Below are positions 8,779 through 14,888 of a stretch of DNA of 55,792 nt, one piece after another. The notes beneath the pieces were generated by a model. The model was not told the DNA's origin. It did no database searches and saw nothing but the letters and a program-made list of their open reading frames with translations. Numbering within the stretch: position 1 is the first letter of the stretch; the number at the start of each line of letters is the position of its first letter. Position numbers and translations under genes: made by a program. Source of the DNA: Micromonospora sp. H61 (lineage in GTDB: Bacteria; Actinomycetota; Actinomycetes; Mycobacteriales; Micromonosporaceae). The DNA lies in assembly GCF_018070325.1 (NCBI RefSeq), contig NZ_JAGPXY010000041.1, forward strand, positions 1 through 55,792, in the 5' to 3' direction.

Positions 8779-8790
8779 GATCAGATGATC
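8779..8790. promoter_or_regulatory. Candidate FadR-type operator before fuconate dehydratase
   Basis: GATCAgaTGATC is an inverted repeat 26-37 bases upstream of the fuconate dehydratase ATG, where a promoter is expected. A further GATCACTGG motif occurs at 8787 and again near 8834, suggesting related half-sites. The FadR-type protein at 6626 is the natural candidate binder. The assignment rests on position and symmetry only. Confidence 0.35.
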
Positions 8791-9044
8791 ACTGGGAGTA
8801 TACGGAGGGCTTCTCCAGCGCGTCAACGATGTGGATCACTGGAGACCCTCAGACATATGATGTTTGCCTCGCCGGGTCGATCCGCCATACCGCCCACCGT
8901 GACCGCGTGGGGAGCCCCGACTCCGGGGCCGGGCGTCGGTCGGCGTGGTGTGGTCGGCCGGGGTGGTGACAGTGGTCACCGAGTCGTCGCCGACACGCCC
9001 GAGACCGACATGTGGGGTGTGACAACGGCTGCGTCCCTATATAT

Positions 9045-9260
9045 GGTGTCGAGCGCAGCTGGTTCGGCCGCTCATCCGGGGTGGTCGAGGCAACAGGGAA
9101 CCCGGTGGAAATCCGGGACTGTCCCGCAGCGGTGAGTGGGAACGACCGCCGTCATCAGCACTGGGCCACCAATCGGCCTGGGAAGCGACGGCCAGTAGGA
9201 GACCGGCGAGCCCGGTCGTGCCCGCGAGTCCGAAGACCTGCCAGCGCGCCGCGTACCCGC
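9045..9260 (+). ncRNA. Cobalamin riboswitch upstream of nrdAB
   Basis: All hallmark blocks appear in order. GGGAACCCGGTGGAAATCC, GGGACTGTCCCGCAGCGGTGA and GGGAAGCGACGGCCAGTAGG are followed by GCCCGCGAGTCCGAAGACCTG, spanning about 9097-9240. This is the B12 riboswitch consensus including the B12 box. In Streptomyces coelicolor the class Ia ribonucleotide reductase operon is repressed by B12 through such an element while the B12-dependent class II enzyme is used. The same logic is expected here. Confidence 0.93.
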
Positions 9261-9311
9261 ACCGGGTGGGCGGCGGTCCGAGGCCGCGTGGGACGGCTGA
9301 CGCCACCTGAC

Positions 9312-9329
9312 CCACGCCGGCTGGCGTGG
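9312..9329 (+). terminator. Hairpin in the riboswitch expression platform
   Basis: CCACGCC-ggct-GGCGTGG lies between the riboswitch aptamer and the nrdA ribosome binding site. It is followed by a comparatively T-rich run (gtccgtcggtgtctgtctcc) for such GC-rich DNA. It could serve as the B12-dependent terminator. There is no clean poly-T tract, so a role in translational masking is also possible. Confidence 0.4.
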
Positions 9330-9392
9330 CGTCCGTCGGTGTCTGTCTCCTCGCGTCCGGGCCACCAGGTCTCGAACTCCGAGGAGCGAGTG

Positions 9393-11768
9393 GTGACAGT
9401 CACCGAGGTAGTCCCGGCCAGCGGCGACGCGACAGTGCGCCGGACGCCGATGCAGGTCCGCAAGCGCGACGGCGGCACCGAACCCGTGGACGTGAACAAG
9501 ATCGTCCGGGCGGTCGAGCGGTGGGCCGACGACCTGACCGACGTCGACCCGATGCGGGTGGCCACCCGCACCATCAGCGGCCTCTACGACGGCGCGACCA
9601 CTGCTGAACTGGACCGGCTGTCCATCCAGACCGCCGCCGAGATGATCGGTGAGGAGCCGCAGTACTCGCGCCTCGCCGCGCGGCTGCTGGCCGGCTACGT
9701 CGACAAGGAGGTGCGCCGACAGGGCGTCACCTCGTTCAGCGCGGCGATCCGGGTCGGCCACGCCGAGGGCCTGATCGGTGACGACACCGCCGCGTTCGTC
9801 GCCGCACACGCCGCGACGCTCGACCACGCCATCGACCCGGACGGCGACCGCCGGTTCGAGTACTTCGGCCTGCGCACCGTGTACGACCGATACCTGCTGC
9901 GCCACCCCACCAGCCGACTGGTCTTGGAGACCCCGCAGTACTGGCTGCTGCGGGTGTCCTGCGGCCTGTCCCGGACGGCGGACGAGGCGGTCGGCTTCTA
10001 CCGGCTGATGTCCAGCCTGGCCTACCTGCCCAGCTCACCGACCTTGTTCAACTCCGGGACCCGGCACACCCAGATGTCCTCCTGCTACCTGGTCGACTCC
10101 CCGCTCGACGAGCTGGACTCGATCTACCAGCGGTACGCCCAGGTCGCCAACCTGTCGAAGTTCGCCGGTGGCATCGGCATCGCGTACTCCCGGGTCCGCT
10201 CCCGGGGAGCGCTGATCCGGGGCACGAACGGGCAGTCCAACGGGATCGTGCCATGGCTGCGCACCCTGGACGCGAGCGTCGCCGCGGTGAACCAGGGTGG
10301 CCGACGCAAGGGCGCGGCCTGCGTCTACCTGGAGCCGTGGCACCCGGACATCGAGGAGTTCCTGCAACTGCGGGACAACACCGGCGAGGACGCCCGGCGC
10401 ACCCACAACCTCAACCTGGCCAACTGGATCCCGGACGAGTTCATGCGCCGGGTCGAGGCCGACGCGCTGTGGTCGCTGTTCGACCCGCACGAGGTGCCCG
10501 AGCTGCCCGACCTGTGGGGGGAGCGGTTCGACGCCGCGTACCGGGAGGCCGAGGCGCAGGGTCGCCACGTGCGGCAGGTCCCGGCACGGGAGCTGTACGG
10601 GAAGATGATGCGGACCCTCGCCCAGACCGGCAACGGCTGGATGACCTTCAAGGACGCCGCCAACCGACTGTGCAACCAGACCGCCGAGCCGGGCAACGTG
10701 GTGCACCTGTCCAACCTCTGCACCGAGATCGTCGAGGTGTCCAGCGACGCCGAGACCGCCGTGTGCAACCTCGGCTCGGTGAACCTCGCCGCCCACCTCA
10801 CCGACGGCGGGATCGACTGGGAGCGGCTGCGCGTCACGGTGCGGACCGCGGTGACCTTCCTCGACCGGGTCATCGACATCAACTACTACCCGACGGCGCA
10901 GGCGGCGGCGAGCAACCCCCGCTGGCGGCCGGTCGGACTCGGGCTGATGGGCCTACAGGACGTCTTCTTCGCGCTGCGGCTGCCGTTCGACTCGCCGGCC
11001 GCGCGGGAGCTGTCCACCCGGATCAGCGAGGAGCTTTACCTGACCGCGTTGGAGACCTCCGCCGACCTGGCGCGCGACTTCGGCGCGCATCCGGCGTACC
11101 CGCAGACCCGGGCCGCGCGGGGCCAGCTCCAACCCGACCTGTGGGGTGTCGAGGGTACGCAGACCGCGCGGTGGGACGCGCTGCGCGAGCGGGTCGAGGC
11201 GTACGGGCTGCGCAACTCGCTGCTCGTGGCGGTCGCGCCGACCGCCACCATCGCCTCGATCGCCGGGTGCTACGAGTGCATCGAGCCGCAGGTGTCCAAC
11301 CTGTTCAAGCGCGAGACCCTGTCGGGGGAGTTCCTCCAGGTCAACACCGCCCTGGTACGCGAGCTGAAGGCCCGTGGTCTGTGGACCGAGCGGATCCGTT
11401 CGGCGATCAAGCGGGCGGAGGGCTCGGTGCAGGACATCGCCGAGCTGCCGGCCGGCGTACGGGAGCTGTTCCGCACCGCGTGGGAGCTGCCGCAGCGGGC
11501 GCTGATCGACCTGGCCGCCGCCCGCGCCCCGTTCATCGACCAGTCCCAGTCGCTGAACCTGTTCCTGGCCGCGCCGACCATCGGCAAGCTCTCCTCGATG
11601 TACCTGTACGCCTGGAAGGCCGGGCTGAAGACCACCTACTACCTGCGTTCGCGCCCCGCGACGCGGATCCAGCAGGCCACCGTCAGCGCTGTCGCACCCG
11701 TCGTCGTCGACGCGGAGGCGCTGGCCTGCTCGCTGGAGAACCCCGAGTCGTGCGAGGCCTGCCAGTGA
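9393..11768 (+). CDS. nrdA: Ribonucleoside-diphosphate reductase alpha subunit, class Ia
   Basis: A 791-residue catalytic subunit that reduces ribonucleoside diphosphates. An N-terminal ATP-cone (MQVRKRDGGTEPVDVNKI, about residues 18-110) gives allosteric control. Redox cysteines lie in QMSSCYLVDS and TAVCNLGSVN, the thiyl-radical site is HLSNLCTE, the radical-path tyrosine pair is in TTYYLR, and the C-terminal shuttle is PESCEACQ. I start at GTG 9393, preceded by GAGGAG at 9381; the open frame runs further upstream but only through the riboswitch. The nrdB frame opens at its stop. Confidence 0.95.
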   Translation: MTVTEVVPASGDATVRRTPMQVRKRDGGTEPVDVNKIVRAVERWADDLTDVDPMRVATRTISGLYDGATTAELDRLSIQTAAEMIGEEPQYSRLAARLLAGYVDKEVRRQGVTSFSAAIRVGHAEGLIGDDTAAFVAAHAATLDHAIDPDGDRRFEYFGLRTVYDRYLLRHPTSRLVLETPQYWLLRVSCGLSRTADEAVGFYRLMSSLAYLPSSPTLFNSGTRHTQMSSCYLVDSPLDELDSIYQRYAQVANLSKFAGGIGIAYSRVRSRGALIRGTNGQSNGIVPWLRTLDASVAAVNQGGRRKGAACVYLEPWHPDIEEFLQLRDNTGEDARRTHNLNLANWIPDEFMRRVEADALWSLFDPHEVPELPDLWGERFDAAYREAEAQGRHVRQVPARELYGKMMRTLAQTGNGWMTFKDAANRLCNQTAEPGNVVHLSNLCTEIVEVSSDAETAVCNLGSVNLAAHLTDGGIDWERLRVTVRTAVTFLDRVIDINYYPTAQAAASNPRWRPVGLGLMGLQDVFFALRLPFDSPAARELSTRISEELYLTALETSADLARDFGAHPAYPQTRAARGQLQPDLWGVEGTQTARWDALRERVEAYGLRNSLLVAVAPTATIASIAGCYECIEPQVSNLFKRETLSGEFLQVNTALVRELKARGLWTERIRSAIKRAEGSVQDIAELPAGVRELFRTAWELPQRALIDLAAARAPFIDQSQSLNLFLAAPTIGKLSSMYLYAWKAGLKTTYYLRSRPATRIQQATVSAVAPVVVDAEALACSLENPESCEACQ

Positions 11769-11824
11769 CCGCCGCCGACGCCGCCACCACCGACGCCAGC
11801 ACCACCGACACGAGGACCACGCAC

Positions 11825-12820
11825 ATGCTGCTCGACCCCGGGATGGACCTGACTCTCCGCCCGATGCGCTACCCGCACTTCTTCGACCGGTTCCGCGACG
11901 CGATCCGCAACACCTGGACGGTCGAGGAGGTCGACCTGCACGCCGACCTCGCCGACCTGGGCAAGCTGTCGCCGGCCGAACGGCACCTGGTCAGCCGGCT
12001 GGTGGCGTTCTTCGCCACCGGTGACACGATCGTCGCCAACAACCTGGTGCTCAACCTCTACCAGCACGTCAACAGCCCGGAGGGTCGCCTCTACCTGTCC
12101 CGCCAGCTGTTCGAGGAGGCCGTGCACGTCCAGTTCTATCTCAACCTGCTCGACACGTACGTGCCCGACGAGACCGAACGCTTCGAGGCATTCGCGGCCA
12201 TCGAGAACATCCCCTCGATCCGTCGTAAGGCCGAGTTCTGCTTCCGGTGGATCGACTCGCTGAACGACCTGCGCGAGCTGCGGTCCCGCGATGACCGGCG
12301 CACGTTCCTGCTCAACCTGATCTGCTTCGCCGCCTGCATCGAGGGGTTGTTCTTCTACGGCGCGTTCGCGTACGTCTACTTCCTGCGCTCCCGCGGCCTG
12401 CTGCACGGCCTCGCCTCGGGCACCAACTGGGTGTTCCGCGACGAGTCCATGCACATGGCGTTCGCGTTCGACGTCGTCGACACCGTTCGCGCCGAGGAGC
12501 CGGACCTGTTCGACGACGACCTCGCCGACCAGGTTCGCCGGATGCTCACCGAGGCCGTCGAGTGTGAGGTGCAGTTCGCCGAGGACCTGGTGGGCCACGG
12601 TGTGCCCGGTCTGACGTTGGCCGACATGCGGGAGTACCTCCAGCACGTCGCCGACCGCCGCCTCGCCCAGCTCGGCATCGCGCCGCACTACGGGTCGAGC
12701 AACCCGTTCGGCTTCATGGAGTTGCAGGACGTGCAGGAGCTGTCCAACTTCTTCGAGCGGCGGGTGTCGGCGTACCAGGTCGGGGTGACCGGCACTGTCG
12801 CCTTCGACGACGACTTCTAG
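11825..12820 (+). CDS. nrdB: Ribonucleoside-diphosphate reductase beta subunit, class Ia
   Basis: A 331-residue ferritin-like radical-generating subunit. Iron ligands and the radical tyrosine are visible in EEAVHVQFY (Glu, His, then Tyr four residues later) and DESMHMAFAFD. I use ATG 11825, with GAGGA eight bases upstream. A GTG at 11765 overlapping the nrdA stop would add 20 Thr/Ala-rich residues and could be the coupled start. The C-terminus FDDDF and the stop codon lie inside a 26-bp sequence repeated at 13842, so this 3' end is one boundary of an insert. Confidence 0.93.
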   Translation: MLLDPGMDLTLRPMRYPHFFDRFRDAIRNTWTVEEVDLHADLADLGKLSPAERHLVSRLVAFFATGDTIVANNLVLNLYQHVNSPEGRLYLSRQLFEEAVHVQFYLNLLDTYVPDETERFEAFAAIENIPSIRRKAEFCFRWIDSLNDLRELRSRDDRRTFLLNLICFAACIEGLFFYGAFAYVYFLRSRGLLHGLASGTNWVFRDESMHMAFAFDVVDTVRAEEPDLFDDDLADQVRRMLTEAVECEVQFAEDLVGHGVPGLTLADMREYLQHVADRRLAQLGIAPHYGSSNPFGFMELQDVQELSNFFERRVSAYQVGVTGTVAFDDDF

Positions 12821-12828
12821 GCGGCAAC
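12803..12828 (+). repeat. 26-bp direct repeat, left copy (nrdB 3' end)
   Basis: It is identical to 13842-13867 and encodes the last residues and TAG stop of nrdB plus eight following bases. The bases outside differ (c versus g on the left, c versus a on the right), so 26 bp is the exact shared length. It is the probable left attachment site or target duplication of the insert 12803-13867. Confidence 0.85.
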
Positions 12829-12851
12829 CTCAACCCACGCGTTGCCCCTGA

Positions 12852-12955
12852 GGAACGCCCCGTCCGCGCCGATCTTGCAGTTTCGGTTGCCGATATGCGC
12901 GCAATGCTCTTTATGTCGCGACAGGAAGTGCAAGATCGCGGGGAAGGGGCGTTCC
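12852..12955. repeat. Long inverted repeat 1 inside the insert
   Basis: The left arm 12852-12879 begins GGAACGCCCC and ends GATCTTGCA. The right arm 12929-12955 is its complement with a few mismatches and one indel (TGCAAGATCGCGGG then GGGGCGTTCC). The loop is about 49 bases. It looks like a dispersed palindromic element of the REP/MITE kind, not a terminator. Confidence 0.7.
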
Positions 12956-12959
12956 AGTC

Positions 12960-13036
12960 ACGTCGATCATGGAGTTGTGGTGCCTGATTGGTGTTGTGCA
13001 GGCACTTTGTCACCCACCACAACTCCGAGATCGACG
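12960..13036. repeat. Long inverted repeat 2 inside the insert
   Basis: The arms CGTCGATCATGGAGTTGTGG (12961-12980, extending to 12982) and 13015-13036 pair almost perfectly. Nested inside is a second hairpin, TGCCTG (12981-12986) with CAGGCA (12999-13004). It follows repeat 1 after only a few bases. The stretch 12829-13143 holds these two hairpins and no gene that I can support. Confidence 0.7.
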
Positions 13037-13104
13037 AGGCGGTGCGGTGTTGGCTAACAGCCACTCCGTCTAAACCCGACGGTGCTGAACTGCTTCTCAT
13101 CAAT

Positions 13105-13142
13105 TGATCAAGGAAGCGGCGCGTGATCAAGGAAGCGGCGCG
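13105..13142. repeat. 19-bp perfect tandem duplication
   Basis: TGATCAAGGAAGCGGCGCG occurs twice head to tail (13105-13123 and 13124-13142) and ends immediately before the stop codon of the small GntR gene. It is probably a replication-slippage product. Confidence 0.85.
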
Positions 13143-13143
13143 C

Positions 13144-13371
13144 TCAGCTCTGGGCCTCTGCGACGTAGACACCTTTGCCTGGATGGCCCTCTACCAACTC
13201 CCGGTCTTTGAGGATCGTCATGACCCGGTTGATCGTGGAGATGTGCACGCCGTACTGTTCGGCCAGCTCGCGGGTGGACGGCAGCTTCTCGCCCGGAGCA
13301 AGCTCACCCGACTTGATTTTTCCCGCGATCTCGTTGGCGATTCGCCGGTAGTCCACTCGCTCGGTCGGCAT
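13144..13371 (-). CDS. Small GntR family DNA-binding protein
   Basis: A 75-residue protein consisting only of a GntR winged helix: ERVDYRRIANEIAGKI, then GEKLPSTRELAEQYGVHIST and the wing GHPGKGVYVAEA. No effector domain follows. Such single-domain GntR proteins are common on actinomycete integrative plasmids and in small regulatory pairs. It is divergent from the orphan gene at 13615, with 243 bases between them. A role as repressor of that divergent region is an inference from layout. Confidence 0.8.
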   Translation of the reverse strand: MPTERVDYRRIANEIAGKIKSGELAPGEKLPSTRELAEQYGVHISTINRVMTILKDRELVEGHPGKGVYVAEAQS

Positions 13372-13388
13372 GGGTCGATCTCCGTAAG

Positions 13389-13515
13389 GTTCCCTGGTTT
13401 CGGCAGCCCAATCTGATCACGAGGGGACCTGTTCCAACAAGTTCCACGAAGCATCTTGACCTACTCCTACAAGTCGGAATAGGTTGCAGCTAGGTCGCGT
13501 TCCCTGGTTTCGGCA
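13389..13515. repeat. 17-bp direct repeat pair in the divergent region
   Basis: GTTCCCTGGTTTCGGCA occurs at 13389-13405 and again at 13499-13515, exactly 110 bases apart and in the same orientation. One copy lies next to each of the two divergent genes. They may be regulator-binding sites or footprints of an earlier insertion. Confidence 0.6.
13456..13485 (+). promoter_or_regulatory. Candidate promoter for the 66-residue gene
   Basis: TTGACC (13456-13461) and TAGGTT (13480-13485) are 18 bases apart, in a locally AT-richer patch of the divergent region. An ACCTA/TAGGT dyad straddles it (13460-13484), which could be the GntR operator. Confidence 0.4.
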
Positions 13516-13540
13516 AACTCCTGGGTTCTCGGCCGCACAC

Positions 13541-13582
13541 CCACCTGGGGGAGCGCGGCAGATGGTCGCTGCCCCCAGGTGG
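13541..13582. repeat. Hairpin upstream of the 66-residue gene
   Basis: CCACCTGGGGG (13541-13551) pairs exactly with CCCCCAGGTGG (13572-13582) across a 20-base loop. It lies 33 bases before the GTG at 13615, so it could form in the leader RNA and affect translation. Confidence 0.6.
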
Positions 13583-13614
13583 GGCCAACGTCGTGAACGC
13601 GGGAGGGTGCCGCC

Positions 13615-13815
13615 GTGCCGATCGATGAACCGGTAAGTCGGGCAGACGAACTGTTCGCCGCGATGCGGACGCTTGATGCTCACTGGACTCGGGCACTTGA
13701 CCAGCCGTGGCGTTCAGGCGGCTGCCTCGAGTGCGCGAGTCCGAGCGAATGCCGTCAGCTCGATTGGTCGTTGGGTGTTGTGGCGGACGCCGCATCGATC
13801 ATGTTGCAGAAGTAA
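13615..13815 (+). CDS. 66-residue protein of unknown function
   Basis: It starts at GTG 13615, with GGGAGG about 8 bases upstream, and ends at 13815. The product is acidic to neutral with one Cys-rich spot, GGCLECASPSECRQLDW (three Cys), possibly a metal or redox site. I do not recognise the family. It is divergent from the small GntR gene and is the last gene of the insert. GC and codon use look slightly less biased than in flanking housekeeping genes. Confidence 0.5.
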   Translation: MPIDEPVSRADELFAAMRTLDAHWTRALDQPWRSGGCLECASPSECRQLDWSLGVVADAASIMLQK

Positions 13816-13841
13816 CGATGGACGCCGAGCAGTGCGGCGAG

Positions 13842-13867
13842 TTCGACGACGACTTCTAGGCGGCAAC
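13842..13867 (+). repeat. 26-bp direct repeat, right copy (merR 3' end)
   Basis: It is identical to 12803-12828. Here it contains the stop codon and last codons of the minus-strand merR gene. In the plus direction it also re-creates the FDDDF-stop tail of NrdB at the end of a tiny frame (ATG 13818). Confidence 0.85.
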
Positions 13868-14770
13868 AGATCCGGGGCCCTGGCGTCGCTTGGTGAGCCA
13901 CCGCATCACGTGCAGGGGGTGCGACGCCGGGTCCGGGATCGGGTGGAAGACGTGTTCGATCTCGCCGTCGGCGACGATCAGGGTCAGTCGTTCGTAGAGC
14001 GTCATGTCGCCCGCGGTGCGGGTCGGCAGCCGCAGCGCGTCGGCCAGGGTCAGTCTCGGGTCGGGGATCAGCGGGTAGGGCAGCCGCAGTCGGTGCGCGA
14101 GTTCACGCTGGTACCCGGTCGACTGCGCGGACAAGCCGTACACCCGGGCGGCGCCGGCCGCGCGAAGCTCCGCGTGGTGGTCGCGGAACCAGGCGGCCTG
14201 CTCGCTGCTGCCACGGGCGCCGTGGATCTCCAGCAGCCCGTTGGGCAGGTCGACGCCCGGTCGTCCGGTCAGTGGGTAGACGAAGATGACGCTGCGCCCA
14301 GCGCCGAGCGCGCCGAGATCGACCGGGCGGCCGTCGGTGCCGTAGAAGGACAGCGGTGGCAATGTGACGCCGACCAGCGCGGCGGGGTCGGCGCCTTCGG
14401 CGGGACTGCCGGGTACGACCTGGGTCGCGGCGGCGTCCAGGCGCGCGTCCAGCGCGTCCCGCTGGGCGGTCAACTTGCCGATCCGTTCCTGGAGGTTGGT
14501 GATGGTGCTGCGGTACGTGGCCACCGCCGCCGCGCACACGTCGGTGTCGTCGGAACCATCGGCGATCGACTCGACGAATGGGCGGGTCTCCTCGACGGTG
14601 AGGCCGAGCGCCATCAGCTCGCGGATCTGCGCCACCAGCCGCACCGCGACCGGGTCGTACTCGCGGTAGCCGTTGCTCAGCCTCCGGGGTACGACCAGCC
14701 CGGCCGACTCGTAGTACCGCAGTGCCCGGACCGTGGTTCCGGTCCGGCGTGCCAACTCACCCACCCGCAT
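13856..14770 (-). CDS. MerR family regulator fused to a degenerate peroxiredoxin domain
   Basis: A 304-residue fusion. Residues 1-70 are a MerR winged helix (MRVGELARRTGTTVRALRYY, then GLTVEETR) and about 80-118 a coiled coil. From about 138 there is an AhpC/TSA-like thioredoxin fold (LPPLSFYGTDGRPVDLG, VIFVYPLTGRPGVDLPNG, LPYPLIPDPRLTLADAL). The peroxiredoxin P-G-C is P-G-V (V173), and the only Cys of the protein is C79 in the regulator part, so no peroxidase activity is expected. The domain may act as a sensor. It is convergent with nrdB across the insert and divergent from eno. Confidence 0.85.
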   Translation of the reverse strand: MRVGELARRTGTTVRALRYYESAGLVVPRRLSNGYREYDPVAVRLVAQIRELMALGLTVEETRPFVESIADGSDDTDVCAAAVATYRSTITNLQERIGKLTAQRDALDARLDAAATQVVPGSPAEGADPAALVGVTLPPLSFYGTDGRPVDLGALGAGRSVIFVYPLTGRPGVDLPNGLLEIHGARGSSEQAAWFRDHHAELRAAGAARVYGLSAQSTGYQRELAHRLRLPYPLIPDPRLTLADALRLPTRTAGDMTLYERLTLIVADGEIEHVFHPIPDPASHPLHVMRWLTKRRQGPGSVAA

Positions 14771-14776
14771 CCCGCG

Positions 14777-14808
14777 ACCCTAAACCCGCACCCCGGGGTA
14801 CGGGTCAA
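14777..14808 (-). promoter_or_regulatory. MerR-type autoregulated promoter and operator
   Basis: On the minus strand TTGACC (14803-14808) and TAGGGT (14777-14782) are 20 bases apart. That is the over-long spacing typical of MerR-controlled promoters. The spacer carries the dyad ACCCG-ca-CCCC/GGGG-ta-CGGGT (14784-14805). The merR ATG follows six bases after the -10 element, so the mRNA is probably leaderless. Confidence 0.65.
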
Positions 14809-14888
14809 CGTGTCCATCGTCGCGGTGTCAGGCCCGCCGTTTCCTGCCAGTCTGGCTGCGAAAAGGCAGCTTGAACAGGGAGTGTGTG

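Larger units (their letters stand above)
12803..13867. mobile_element. 1-kb insert at the nrdB/merR junction, flanked by 26-bp direct repeats
   Basis: Deleting one repeat period (1,039 bp) joins nrdB and the convergent merR gene so that both keep complete 3' ends within the one remaining 26-bp copy. Contents are two long hairpins, a 19-bp tandem duplication, a small GntR gene, a divergent promoter region and a 66-residue orphan gene. No integrase or transposase is visible, so it is either a remnant or an element mobilised in trans. A tandem duplication is unlikely because the rest of the insert resembles neither flank. Confidence 0.6.

Noticed and set aside
8965..8980. GGTGACagtgGTCACC dyad upstream of the nrdAB riboswitch
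   Set aside because: A short 6-4-6 repeat in GC-rich DNA with no linked regulator; chance cannot be excluded.
9031..9050. CCCTATATATGGTGT resembles half of an NrdR box upstream of nrdA
   Set aside because: The left half does not fit the ACAC(A/T)ATATAT consensus and no second box at the usual spacing is clear; it may simply be a promoter -10 region.
10253..11764. Long plus-strand frame inside nrdA that runs into nrdB
   Set aside because: Arg/Ala/Gly-rich third-position shadow of nrdA; nrdB proper starts at 11825 or 11765.
12842..13057. 71-codon plus-strand frame over the two hairpins in the insert
   Set aside because: It simply follows the inverted-repeat sequence, has no ribosome binding site and shows no protein-like composition.
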